Positions 1 through 9,709 of a stretch of 64,000 bases of DNA are shown here, in pieces. Location: contig OX940866.1 in the NCBI GenBank assembly GCA_954871525.1, positions 11,865,001 to 11,929,000 of the forward strand, written 5' to 3'. Positions within the stretch are counted from its first letter, which is position 1, and every line of letters begins with the position of its first letter. The DNA is from Parietaria judaica. Taxonomy: Eukaryota > Streptophyta > Magnoliopsida > Rosales > Urticaceae. The notes below the pieces were generated by a model, which had not been told where the DNA came from, made no database searches, and saw only the letters and a list, made by a program, of their open reading frames with translations. The translations under genes were made by a program, and so were the position numbers.

Positions 1-192
1 CAAATTGTATGGGACCCTAATTGTACAGAGGGTTGATGGCTAGTCCTCAAAGTCTTTTAACTTTTGCAACCACAATGTATAGATAGTTGAACTAGCCTTA
101 TTCAACGTTTGAGCTCGCAGAAAATCATTTGATTCGAAGTTCAAACAATGGAAAGTTTACATATTTAACACTAGATGGCAATAGAAAGCTAC

Positions 193-887
193 CTGTTCTT
201 CGACCTTCATATGCTTCGAAAATAGCTTCACAGCGGGGCATTCTACAGCAAGTGAACGAAAACCCCTGCAGAAACATGTAATAATCATTTAGTCGCAGTT
301 CCAGTCTAGAATCTTAAAAATCCTGAAACATAAATGGATTCTCACTTTAGAAGTTCTATTGCTCTCAAGGCAGAAGCAGCGATGACAAGGATCGCCGGAC
401 TCCCCGCGTCGATCTTCCCTTCTGAGAGCCAGTTTTCACAAAGAACTTCCTTCCAGGTTGGGCCAAAAGCCTGCTTCACATCTTCTCCGACAGAGGCCGT
501 AACTTGGTCCGGGCATTGAGACAGTCCCAAAATGCACGAATCTGCTGCAAAACCATTAACTAATCCCATGAGCTATGGACATGGTTGTTATCTCCAGAGT
601 TTCGAGCTTAATTCATTTCCGTATTTCAACAAATACACACCTGAGACCGATTCCAACTCGAGAGAAGAGAGCTGGACGCCATTAGCGGACTGGTACTGAG
701 CAAGGAAGAGCTTAAGCTGCTCGGAGGCGGAGATTGGCAGTGCCTCAACGCGAGCTCCGTCATCGCCGCCGAGCCGTGGACTCTTCTTGCTCTTCTTCTT
801 CTTCTTCTCGAGGTCGCCGGTGGCGGCGAGAGGCTTCCTCTTCGTCTGGCTAGGGTTTGAGAGAGAGGTCGACGGCTTCTTCTTCAT
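193..887 (-). CDS. CMSS1: Cms1/CMSS1-type ribosome-biogenesis protein, first three coding exons (gene runs off the left edge)
   Basis: The gene reads right to left. Exon 1 is 887-641 (ATG at 887), exon 2 is 544-346 and exon 3 is 265-193, each bounded by GT and AG; the phases (247, 199 and 73 nt) join in frame. The N-terminus is lysine/serine rich with a basic KKKKKSKKS run, as expected for a nucleolar protein. It is followed by SEQLKLFLAQYQSANG and, in exons 2-3, DQVTASVGEDVKQAFG, WKEVLCENWLSEGK, SPAILVIAASALRAIELLK and CPAVKLFSKHMKVEEQ, which I recognise as the Cms1 family (a 90S pre-ribosome/small-subunit processing factor). The C-terminal exons, beginning after a donor at 192-191, are not in the window. 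Exon 2 has two possible acceptors three bases apart. Family recognition is from memory of the conserved motifs; the splice sites are read directly. Confidence 0.85.
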
Positions 888-1032
888 TTTCAGAAACGTA
901 GGGTTTAATACAGTAAGGAGTGAGAGAAGTGGGGTTTTAGGAGTGAAGATTGATCGGGTTTCGGGTATTCGGGTTATCGGGTACTGCCTTAAATAATTTA
1001 GTAACAGATTGCTGACGTTTTCGATATATTTT

Positions 1033-2054
1033 AGGGAAATTTGCGGCGGAAGTTACTGAACTCATCAATGTGAAACTTACTAATGTCATAATTTTATTGC
1101 AAGTACGCTCTTAGAAAGTTAAATCTACCTTTTTTTTTTCGACTTGTTAGACGTGCCACATCGATACCTATGCTTACATGTCATTTGTGGGCCCCTCTCT
1201 GCTAGGGGTGCAAATAATACCCGGAAACCGGGTAATTATCCGGAACCGAATCCGTATCCGGATTTAAAAACCAGAACCGAAACCGTATCCGAATTCCAGT
1301 TCCGGGTACCCGTATCCGGATTCAAAACCGGTTCCGGGTACCGGGTAGTAAAATTAAAAAAACCAGGTACCCGGTACCCGGTTTATTACCCTGTTTTAGT
1401 TTTGTTTTTTGTTTTTATATTTTTATGTTAATTTAATTTTTAGGGTTAGTCTTTAAGGCTCGACTTCATTTTCACTCTCGCCTCCCTCGCATCTCGCCGA
1501 CTTCATTTCCTTCCCCGACTTCAGGTTCTCGCCGACGCTGCCTCTCTCCGACGCCGCGTAAAATCCGGGTACCCGGATCCGGTTCCCAAAACCGGGTACC
1601 GGGTACCGGTACCGGGTATCAAAATACAGATACCCGGATTTCGTATACCAGTTCCGGGTATCAATTTTCGGATACCCGGATTCCGGTTCCGGGTACCTCG
1701 AAAAAACCGGGTACCCTACCCGGTTGCACCCCTACTCTCTGCCCTGCAACCGACAAGCGTCGTCGTCAATGCCAACCTCGCGACCGCATTCTACTTCCCC
1801 TGATAGCTCTCGTCGCTAGAATACGAGCAGTGGAGCACGGTTGGGAGGACCGTCGGAAAAGACCCCGCATATGCCATGTAAACATAAGCAGTGACGTGGC
1901 GCGTTTGACATGGTAAAAATATGGCATTTAACGTCGTAAGAGTGTATTTGTAATAAATTATAAAAATATAAAGTTATTTACTTTCACAGCAAAAAAGTTA
2001 AATAACTTATCTGTAATAAACTAATGAATTCGATGACTTTCACCGAAAATTTTC
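1033..2054. mobile_element. Long-TIR Mutator-type MITE, interrupted by a hAT MITE
   Basis: The ends are imperfect inverted repeats: the left end starts GGGAAATTTGCGGCGGAAG and the right end, read on the other strand, starts GAAAATTTTCGGTGAAAG. Similarity extends inward for about 100 bases (left TACGCTCTTA region, right ACACTCTTA region). Flanking 9-mers ATATATTTT (1024-1032) and ATATACTTT (2055-2063) match at 8 of 9 positions, as expected for an old Mutator-type target duplication. No transposase is present. The hAT element at 1203-1734 lies inside it, so this element is older than the hAT one. Confidence 0.55.
1195..1742. mobile_element. Non-autonomous hAT element (1203-1734) with 8-bp target duplication
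   Basis: The 532-bp element begins TAGGGGTGCAA and ends with its inverse TTGCACCCCTA. It is flanked by a perfect 8-bp duplication CTCTCTGC (1195-1202 and 1735-1742), the hAT hallmark. Both halves are packed with subterminal repeats of ACCGGGTACC / CCGGGTACCCGG, the typical clustered short binding sites of hAT ends. The middle (about 1440-1560) is a short stretch of unique sequence. There is no transposase, so it would depend on a partner in trans. Confidence 0.9.
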
Positions 2055-2343
2055 ATATACTTTGTTTGCTTTCTTTCCCTCTTTGTCATGTCGTTTTCTA
2101 AGTAATAAAACTTTTACTCTACTTTGCTTTGCCGTCGTTTCTCGAGGTACTTGTCGTTTTCTAATTATTTGTCGTTTTCTATCAACAAGAGTCACGAAGT
2201 AGCAAGAAATAAGGAAGCGAGCTTGGTCAACGCAAAAGCGTGCTTGACAAACAGCTTACACAGCAAGTCTCTTCTCAATAAAGTAAACTATAAAACTAGA
2301 AGAACTCCATGCTTTTAAACTTCAACCCGAAAAGCCCACCAAA

Positions 2344-3214
2344 ATGGCGCCAAAAAAGCGCAGCAGAACAACCGAATCTTTTGCCGAGCCCGACTCTCCT
2401 ACCGGTTTCGCGGCTGCAAAGTTAGCCCAAAACGACGACGTCCTAACCAAAATCCTCGTCCGGCTTCCAATAAAGTCCCTCCAGAGGTTCAAATCCGTGT
2501 CCAGACACTGGCTCTCCCTCATCTCCGACCCTGCCTTCTCCCGCCTCCGAACCCTTCACCCCAGCTCCATCTCCGGCCTCGTCCTCAGAATTTCTGAATT
2601 CGAAACCGGATATGGCAATGAATACGACTTTGTCGACCTGAACAGAATTACCGACGATGTACACGTCCAGGACCCACCGCCCTTTCGAGCTCTAACCTTC
2701 GTCGAGGAGTATCGAAGCGGCATCGAGATCCTGCAGTCCTGCAACGGCCTCTTGCTGTGTCGAACTGCACGTGTCCACGAGCTAAGAAGAAGCTACTACG
2801 TCTATAATCCCGTCACGAGGAAGTACTTCACCGTCATTCCTCGGCCTAAGATCTGCTGGCGCAAAATCGCTGCCGGCCAGATCGCCAACATCTACCGGAT
2901 CGGCCTGGCCTTCGATCCTTCGGAATCTGCTCACTACAAAGTTATTTGCCTTTGTAGATGCGAGGATTCCCAAGAGCAGTTCCGGATCCAGATTTACTCC
3001 TCAGAGACTCGCTCGTGGCATCCCTCGAGTGCAGGCTCTATCCCAGTGAGGATCACCTTCGCGTTAGCCCGCGCGGTTTACTGGAACGGATCCGTCCATT
3101 GGATCGACGACATGTGGATTCCTTCTCTGCAGTTCAACATCAACGAAGATCGGCTTTACGATATGCAAACCCCAGAACCTCGAGACGATAATCCGTGGAG
3201 TTCATCCGGTCGCA
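2344..3214 (+). pseudogene. F-box protein gene, 5' part, interrupted by a gypsy retrotransposon
   Basis: ATG at 2344 opens a frame with an F-box at about residues 30-68 (DDVLTKILVRLPIKSLQRFK, then SVSRHWLSLISDP), followed by an F-box-associated region (SCNGLLLC, YYVYNPVTRKY, GLAFDPSESAHYKVICL, GSVHWI). Such proteins are substrate-recognition subunits of SCF ubiquitin ligases that bind a SKP1-type adaptor. The frame is cut at 3214 by an LTR element and resumes at 8279. The apparent C-terminus (about 14 residues after the junction) is encoded by the LTR. The intact paralogue at 9710-10942 has the same architecture and about 410 residues. The insertion should abolish the full-length product; an F-box-only truncated protein remains possible. 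Confidence 0.9.
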
Positions 3215-3681
3215 TGTTATGTGCTCGGGATATTGATCTTGTAACAGGACGATGACTCTCCTCTTCCCTGCTTACTGAAGCTGTTTGTCTTCTTACTCCT
3301 CCACGTTGCCTTCTTCCCCTCGCCGTGGTAGCCGATGTGCAAGTAGAAAAGCACAGAAAATAAAATACGAATGATAGAGAGATAAAACTCCCAAACCCTA
3401 ATCCCCACGTAGAGATTAAAGTCTGCTGGAAGCTTAATTTTTATTCATAAAATTCGACCTATAAATAGGCCACAAATCAGGAAACTTCTTAAATAAGAAA
3501 CTGAAAAAAAAAAAGGAAACTTACCAAAAATAGCAAGCGAATAACTAAAATAATTAATTAAACTTAATCCTAAAACATAATTAAATAAACGCAGCAGCTC
3601 TATCTCTCTTAGCCACTTTTGGACGCATTCCCGTTCGTCTTCCGGCGATGATACGTATACCGAAATCTCGGGTCCGCATCA
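3215..3681 (-). repeat. Left LTR (3' LTR in element orientation)
   Basis: This 467-bp repeat matches 7814-8278 almost base for base. It starts TGTTATGTGC and ends GGGTCCGCATCA. On its inner side lies the polypurine tract (complement of 3687-3697), which marks it as the 3' LTR of the minus-strand element. The integrase frame runs into it and stops at 3609. Confidence 0.93.
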
Positions 3682-4873
3682 TGACTCCCCTCCTCGACTA
3701 TGAGCTTGTCCTCAAGCTCAAGCTCCGGGAAGGCTTCCACCAATGTTGCTGCGTTCTCCCAAGTTGCACTCTCTGGTGCATTGCTCTCCCATTGGACCAA
3801 AAGCTCTCGTTCGCCAAGGCGACGCCTTGCTCGTATAAGCTTCTCGGGTCTTGCGGGAAGGGTTTGACCATCAAAAACCTTAGGAAGCTTTATCGTCTCC
3901 ATCGGCGGTTCCCCCTTGTGGGCTTTGAGCAAGGAGACGTGGAAAACGTCATGAATCCGAGACCCCTCTGGCATAGCTAATCGGTATGAAACTGTCCCCA
4001 CTCGAGCTAGCACCTCAAATGGACCATAAAACCGTGCGGAGAGCTTGTGGAAGGTTGCTCGAGCTGCTGTAATTTGGCGATATGGATGGAGTTTTAACCA
4101 CACCCAATCTCCCACGTTAAACTCGACTAAGCGGTGGTGGTCGTCGTAGCGGGCCTTCATCCGATTTTGTGCTTCCAAAAGCCGTGCTCTTGCCGATTCT
4201 ACGAACTCCGATCGTCGTGCTAGCGCGACATCCAAATCTTCGACAATTGTGCTTCCCGCGGTGTAATCCAAGAGACGTGGAGGTTCTCGCCCATAAACCA
4301 TGCGGAAAGGTGATGTTTTGATAGTGGAATGAAAGGACGTGTTATACACGTACTCTAGCCATGGAAGCCAATCAAGCCATCGTTTCGGCTTCTCACCCGT
4401 CGCACAACGGAGATACATTTCCAACGTTCTATTCACCACTTCGGTTTGGCCATCCGATTGTGGGTGGTATGCCGTGGAGAAACAAAGAGTGGTCCCTGCG
4501 AGACGGAAAAGCTCTCTCCAAAACAAGCTACGGAACACCTTATCGCGGTCGGACACGATGGACTCCGGAAATCCGTGTAAGCGGACAATCTCGGTGAAAA
4601 AGACTCTGGCAACGGACACCGCCGTGAATGGATGACTCAACGGAATGAAGTGTGCATACTTGGAGAAACGGTCCACCACGACTAAGATAACACTTTTCCC
4701 GTGGGATGAGGGTAGCGCTTCCACAAAGTCCATGGATATATCCGCCCAAATTTGGTGAGGAACCGGTAATGGTTGGAGTAGACCGCCTGGTTGTAACGCC
4801 TCCCATTTATTCCGTTGGCATGTTTGACACTCGGCCACAAACTCTTGTACCGACTTCTTCCAACCGGGCCAAT
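3609..4873 (-). pseudogene. Gypsy integrase core plus C-terminal chromodomain (out of frame with upstream pol)
   Basis: The frame contains the second half of the integrase zinc finger (CQTCQRN), the DDE catalytic core (ISMDFVEALP, then SDRDKVF, then the Glu in DGQTEVVNRTLE), the GPF/Y region (FYGPFEVL, VFHVSLLK) and a chromodomain-like end (ELLVQWES, ATWENAATL). In functional elements this is one polyprotein with RT. Here one extra A on the plus strand (T on the coding strand), in the run at 4874-4878, throws it out of frame just after the zinc-finger histidines. The open frame extends a little upstream of the break (to about 4925) without an ATG. Chromodomains in this family target integration to heterochromatin; this element nevertheless landed in a gene. 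Confidence 0.88.
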
Positions 4874-6690
4874 AAAAATCTCGCGCGAATACGGTCCATG
4901 GTCTTTTGCACTCCCTCGTGACCAAGGTTATGGAACCCCGCTAGCACATCCGGAATTAGCGGCGAATTCTCTCCAAGCACGGCACGGTTCTTGTACCAAA
5001 TCAATCCTCCCCGAACCTCCCAAGAGTCGGACAGCTCCCCCGCCAAAATTCGCTCGCGTAGCTCTCGGAGGGTTTTTACCGATTGGACCTCGGTGCGGAG
5101 CTTAGCCAAGAAACTCGTGCTCCCGATGCCGAATGCATGCAAGCTACATTGCGGTGTGGTTCCTCCCTCTTCTTCGTCACGATGAGAGAGAGCGTCCGCT
5201 ACTTTATTCAAATTCCCCGCGCGATATTCCACCGTGAAATCGTACCCCAAGAGCTTACTTACCCAATGAACTTGCGGCGGTGTAGTGAGGCGTTGCTCTA
5301 AAAGGTGCTTGAGACTCGAATGGTCGGTGTGGATGAGGAACGGCCGCCCCCAAAGATAAGGACGCCAATGTATAATCGCCTTAGCGAGGCCGATTAACTC
5401 GCGCTCGTAAGCCGCTAACTTCGCGTGACGGTCCGCAAGCTTCCGACTAAAAAATGCCACCGGGTGACCGTCTTGTTGAAGTACCGCTCCAATGCCACTT
5501 CCCGATGCATCACATTCCACCACGAACGCTTTCGAAAAGTCCGGAAGAGCGAGGACCGGAGCCTCGGACAGTGCCCTTTTTAGCTCGTCGAACGCCGATG
5601 TGGCGCGCTCGTCCCACGCAAAGGCCGATCGGCGTAATAAACCCGTTAGAGGGGCAGCGATGATGCCATAATTTCGGATGAATTTCCGGTAATAACCGGA
5701 GAGCCCAAGAAATCCACGAACACCTCTCGTCGATGATGGTGGTGGCCACTTTGTGACCGCCTCAACTTTAGTCTCGTCGACCCTAACACCAGCGTGGGAA
5801 ATCACATGGCCAAGATAACCCACTTCCTCCCGCCCAAAGGCGCACTTCGATTTCTTGAGAAAGAGCCGATGGTCCCGGAGTCGTTCAAGGACGCTACGCA
5901 CATGAGCAAGGTGCTCCTCCCAAGTCCGGCTATATATGAGAATATCGTCAAAAAACACAAGCACACTTTTACGGAGCATGTCGTGAAAAACAGAATTCAT
6001 GAGTCCTTGGAACGTTGCCGGGGCGTTCGTGAGACCGAAAGGCATCACGAGGAACTCAAAGTGGCCGTGGTGAGTTCGAAAAGCCGTTTTCTCGATATCG
6101 GCCTCATGCATACGAATTTGATGACATCCCGCCGTAAGGTCAAGCTTCGTGAAATACCTTGCTCCATGAAGCTCATCGAGAAGTTCGTCCACTACCGGAA
6201 TCGGGAACTTGTCTTTGACGGTGACCTTGTTTAGCGCTCTTAAGTCCATGCACATCCGCCAAGAGTTGTCGGACTTTTTCACTAAGAGGACCGGGGACGA
6301 GTACGGGGACGTGCTTCTCCGAATGATCCCCGCCCGAAGCATTTCGGCGCATTGGCGTTCAATCTCGTCCTTTTGGAGATGAGGGTACCGGTAAGGTCGC
6401 ACCGCCATTGGGTCGGTCCCGGCGAAGAGTAGGATCCGATGATCACAATCACGACGCGGTGGCAGCCCCGTTGGTGTGGCAAAGACGTCCTCGAACTCGG
6501 TAAGAAGCTTGGCGAGGTCCGAGTTCGAGCCGGTATTCGCGAGGCTCCAAAGCATTGCCTTCGTAGCTCGATTCGGTACTTTCTCGGCCGGGGCAGGTTG
6601 TGGTCCCGTGGTAAATATCTTGGCGTCGTCGAACCACGCTTCTAAATCCTCCTCCGAGTCAAGGCCGAGACAATTGAGGCTTGGTTCAAC
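4874..6690 (-). pseudogene. Gypsy reverse transcriptase and RNase H, with the start of integrase; protease and gag deleted
   Basis: RT motifs are intact: YRYPHLQKDEIE, SPVLLVKKSDNSWRMCMDLR, KFPIPVVDELLDEL, LVMPFGLTNAPATFQ and the catalytic FFDDILIYS. RNase H shows VVECDASGSGIGAVL, AYERELIGL and HTDHSSLKHLL. The frame then enters the integrase zinc finger (HNLGHEGVQKTM) before it is lost in the T-run at 4874-4878. Upstream of about 6690 the open frame continues to 6981 but reads as low-complexity Pro/Ser/Leu sequence with no protease DTG/DSG motif, so gag and protease have been removed. The frame has no credible ATG. It is a retroelement relic despite the long open frame. Confidence 0.9.
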
Positions 6691-7033
6691 GGGCTTGCTC
6701 TTGGCTTCGCTCTTCCATAGAACCGGAGAGTTCGCCGGCGACTGGATTGGCGGCGGGGGCAAGCGTAGTGGCGGTGGCCACAAGGAGAGTGATGGCAGAG
6801 GGAAGGGAGATGACGACAGAGTTCGTCGAGGAGAAAGAGTGACAAAATTAGGGTTTGATGATATTGCGGCAGAAGTACTTAAAGCTGGACAAAAGAGTGT
6901 GTCTTTCAAAAACCCTAATTCTAGAAAGCAGCAAGAAAAAGAGAGGAGGCGGGCTAGTTGGCGTTGACGGTATTTTGGCAAAAGTACTTAAAATTGAAGA
7001 AGATTGGTTAGCGGCAAAAGTAACTAAAGAATA

Positions 7034-7596
7034 ATTGAGCCAAAAGGAAGTCGGAGGAGGTGGTGGCAACCCGCAAACAATCTGGAGCAGTGGTGGGTCA
7101 GAAACTGGCCAAGGAGGCATTGTCGACTGGGGAGGAACGACGACGACTGCGGGAAGAGGCTTGTCTATGGTGACTCGAACGAGCTACAAGATACCGTGGC
7201 AAAACCATTGTTTGTGGAGTCCCTTAGCGAACTCATTTCAGAGCGTCCTTTGTCGTGTTTGAGCTTGAGGACAAGCTCAAAGTGGAGAAGGGGAGTAATG
7301 ATACAACCCCGGAATTTAGGATTAGTATCGTTTATTTAATTATCGTCATTTATTTTATGTCGTCGTATTTAAATACGGTCTTAGGATATTTAAGTGAGTT
7401 TGTCGTTTTATTTTGTCGTTTAATTATTTAATTATGTTATTAGGTTAATTAATTAAGTTAGAGGCTTTATTTAGTCGGGCCCGGTCCGGCCCATTAGGGT
7501 TGTAATTCGATGCTCTATTTAAGAGAGCTTTCATGAATGAAAAAGGTAGCCAAGAAAATTCAGAAACTTGATCCTTAAGAGATCGGGTTTTTGAGA
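7034..7596 (+). repeat. Plus-strand remnant: 3' end of a related gypsy pol, polypurine tract and start of its LTR
   Basis: On the plus strand 7256-7290 reads FELEDKLKVEKGSND, closely matching the C-terminal end of the resident element's own pol (PELELEDKLIVEEGSHD), which is on the opposite strand. A purine tract GTGGAGAAGGGGAG follows, then an LTR-like start TGATACAACC at 7299. The sequence 7299-7596 resembles an LTR of a relative of this family (shared TGAT-C start) and stops abruptly at 7596, where an inverted copy of the resident LTR begins. The stretch 7034-7255 upstream is G-rich with no recognisable product. It occupies the place where gag should be. Confidence 0.6.
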
Positions 7597-7774
7597 TGAT
7601 GCGGACCCGAGATTTCGGTATACGTATCATCGCCGGAAGACGAACGGGAATGCGTCCAAAAGTGGCTAAGAGAGATAGAGCTGCTGCGTTTATTTAATTA
7701 TGTTTTAGGATTAAGTTTAATTAATTATTTTAGTTATTCGCTTGCTATTTTTGGTAAGTTTCCTTTTTTTTTTT
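7597..7774 (+). repeat. Inverted partial copy of the resident LTR inside the element
   Basis: Starting TGATGCGGACCCGAG, these roughly 170 bases are the exact reverse complement, by eye, of the last 170 bases of both flanking LTRs (3512-3681 and 8106-8278). They end in a T-run matching the LTR A-run. A transcript crossing 7597-8278 would fold into a long near-perfect hairpin with a loop of about 330 bases. Confidence 0.88.
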
Positions 7775-7797
7775 CCGTGGTATCGTCCATCCCGAGT

Positions 7798-7810
7798 GGC
7801 TCTGATACCA
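7798..7810 (-). promoter_or_regulatory. Retrotransposon primer-binding site (initiator Met tRNA)
   Basis: On the minus strand, three bases after the right LTR, the sequence is TGGTATCAGAGCC, the standard plant site complementary to the 3' end of initiator methionine tRNA. It sets the element's orientation (right LTR is the 5' LTR). Confidence 0.9.
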
Positions 7811-7813
7811 AAT

Positions 7814-8278
7814 TGTTATGTGCTCGGGATATTGATCTTGTAACAGGACGATGACTCTCCTCTTCCCTGCTTACTGAAGCTGTTTGTCTTCTTACTCCTC
7901 CACGTTGCCTTCTTCCCCTCGCCGTGGTAGCCGATGTGCAAGTAGAAAAGCACAGAAAATAAAATACGAATGATAGAGAGATAAAACTCCCAAACCCTAA
8001 TCCCCACGTAGAGATTAAAGTCTGCTGGAAGCTTAATTTTTATTCATAAAATTCGACCTATAAATAGGCCACAAATCAGGAAACTTCTTAAATAAGAAAC
8101 TGAAAAAAAGAGGAAACTTACCAAAAATAGCAAGCGAATAACTAAAATAATTAATTAAACTTAATCCTAAAACATAATTAAATAAACGCAGCAGCTCTAT
8201 CTCTCTTAGCCACTTTTGGACGCATTCCCGTTCGTCTTCCGGCGATGATACGTATACCGAAATCTCGGGTCCGCATCA
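7814..8278 (-). repeat. Right LTR (5' LTR in element orientation)
   Basis: This 465-bp partner of 3215-3681 starts TGTTATGTGC and ends GGGTCCGCATCA, followed directly by the TCGCA target duplication. The visible difference from its partner is a shorter, interrupted A-run around 8100. It should hold the promoter of the minus-strand element. Confidence 0.93.
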
Positions 8279-8711
8279 TCGCACTTGAGAAATCGCGTAC
8301 TTCAGGCAGTCTCGGGGCCATTTGCACCTGATTTATCAGAAGTTCGAGCACGGAACAACGTGTATAAATGTGTTTGAGATGGAAAAGGACCGTTCCGGGT
8401 GGTTCGTCAAATACAAGGTCGATCTCGCCAAGGTTTCAACTGCGTTTCCGGAGATGATTCCGCTGAATTATTCTTCATTTCGCCCGCCGATGATGGACGA
8501 CTACGACCTGTGCGTGCTCGGTGTGGTGCGCAGCAAGCGCGAGGAAGACTCGTACTTGGTGATGTACATACCTGGGAAAGTTGTGAAGTACAACTTAAAG
8601 AGTGAAACTTTCTTCAAGCTGTGTGATTTGGAGCCTCAGCGAGCTCAGACGTGGTTTCCGAGAAGCGTGGAGGTTCATCAGTACATCGAGAGTCTCACTG
8701 CTTCTGTTTGA
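8279..8711 (+). pseudogene. F-box protein gene, 3' part (continuation of 2344-3214)
   Basis: After the target duplication the F-box-associated region resumes in the same frame as the 5' part: INVFEMEKDRSGWFVKYKV, VSTAFPEMIPLN, YDLCVLGVVRSKREEDSYLV, KVVKYNLKSETFFKLCDLEP and YIESLTASV, ending at 8711. Each block has a counterpart in the paralogue at 9710-10942. With the insertion ignored and one TCGCA copy removed, the frame is continuous except for one TGA at 8286-8288. So the gene carries a second lesion besides the insertion, or the original splicing differed. Confidence 0.88.
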
Positions 8712-8974
8712 TGATTTGTTTTTCTGAATAATACCGTTTCAATGTGATTCCTGCTGGGTTTGTAATTTGTATACATGTTTTGTTTCAATTATTTGTTATT
8801 TGAATATTATGTTTTTTTTTTTTACTTACTAGATGGGCCAAGCACGCTTGTTATGGAATAATCCTTTTCAATATCGGGAACCGGAGGGGGCTCGGTTTTG
8901 GGAAGCCCGGAAAACCGATGAAATGACATCCGTAAATCTAAAACAATCTTTAGCTCCCAACACTAGCAAGAATC

Positions 8975-9570
8975 TCAATGTACTGATAAACACGAGGCGC
9001 TTCCCAGATAGTTCACCATTGTGAAAGAGTCCCCGTCGTCCTCGCTGCGAACGACGCATAACATGGATATGCGATACTCGTCGGGTGACGGATCGGAGTT
9101 CATGACCATCTCCGGGAATACTTTCGTGGGCTTGGAGAGATTGACGGTGTATTTGACGGACAAGTCGGAGCAGTCTCACTCCATTTTATAGACGTTGAGG
9201 CGAGTCTTGCCAGGCATGAGAAGGTTGTCGGAGAAGTGAAGTGGTGGTCGGACTCAGCGAAGTAGCCAAAGCTCCAATCAACGCCTTCAAGCGCTCTCAG
9301 GACTGGAAACATCGGCATCTCGCTCAGCCTCTCTTCGGCCACATGGAAGCGAAGGGAAGGGCCCCCAGGGGTTGATCAGTGAACCGCACCGTCCAGGAAC
9401 ACGCCCTCATTGAAGAGGGTGTACAAGCCAGCGACGGGAGAATTCGTGTTACGAGACAGATTTGAACCTGACGAGGGATTTGATGGGAAGCCAGAGAAGG
9501 ATTTCGGTCAGGATGTCGATGTTGCTGGCTACTTCCACAGCCGAGGCGAGGCGGATGGCAGCATGCGGTT
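8975..9570 (-). pseudogene. F-box gene relic with internal deletion and frameshifts
   Basis: On the minus strand 9530-9470 encodes NIDILTEILLWLPIKSLVRF, an F-box start that ends in a stop after KSVS. It then jumps directly to a late part of the F-box-associated region (SEMPMFPVLRAL, DWSFGYFAES at 9330-9230). A further frame holds VKYTVNLSKPTKVFPEMV and ISMLCVVRSEDDGDSFTMVN (9163-9010). Compared with the intact neighbour, roughly the middle third is deleted and at least two frameshifts are present. It lies between two other F-box copies, so this is a decayed member of a local array. Confidence 0.85.
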
Positions 9571-9709
9571 GGTAAATGCGGACTTTTTCGGTCATTTTTA
9601 TCAATCTGGTTTAGTACTTTTTGGTTTTTCTCATGCTAGATTCACGGTAATATGTTTATTGGGTTTTATAGCAAAACATAAATAAATAAAAATAAAAACA
9701 ACAACAACG

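Larger units (their letters stand above)
3215..8278 (-). mobile_element. Ty3/gypsy chromodomain LTR retrotransposon, internally deleted, inserted in an F-box gene
   Basis: Two nearly identical LTRs (3215-3681 and 7814-8278) begin TG and end CA. The element is flanked by a perfect 5-bp duplication TCGCA (3210-3214 and 8279-8283). Coding is on the minus strand. The primer-binding site beside the right LTR matches the 3' end of initiator methionine tRNA, and a purine-rich GAGGAGGGGAG lies beside the left LTR. The pol order RT, RNase H, integrase, chromodomain is that of the gypsy chromodomain lineage. Gag and most of protease are missing: only about 1.1 kb separates the primer site from RT, and it holds foreign or rearranged sequence. 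The LTRs differ by only a few bases by eye (mainly an A-run near 3500), which suggests a fairly recent insertion. The element cannot be autonomous. Confidence 0.93.

Noticed and set aside
1144..1431. 95-residue frame in the first hAT MITE
   Set aside because: It is made of the MITE's subterminal CCGGGTACC repeats; not a protein.
5794..6967. Plus-strand frames of 146 and 163 residues in the gypsy element
   Set aside because: Antisense to the clear RT and pol leader frame, with no motif.
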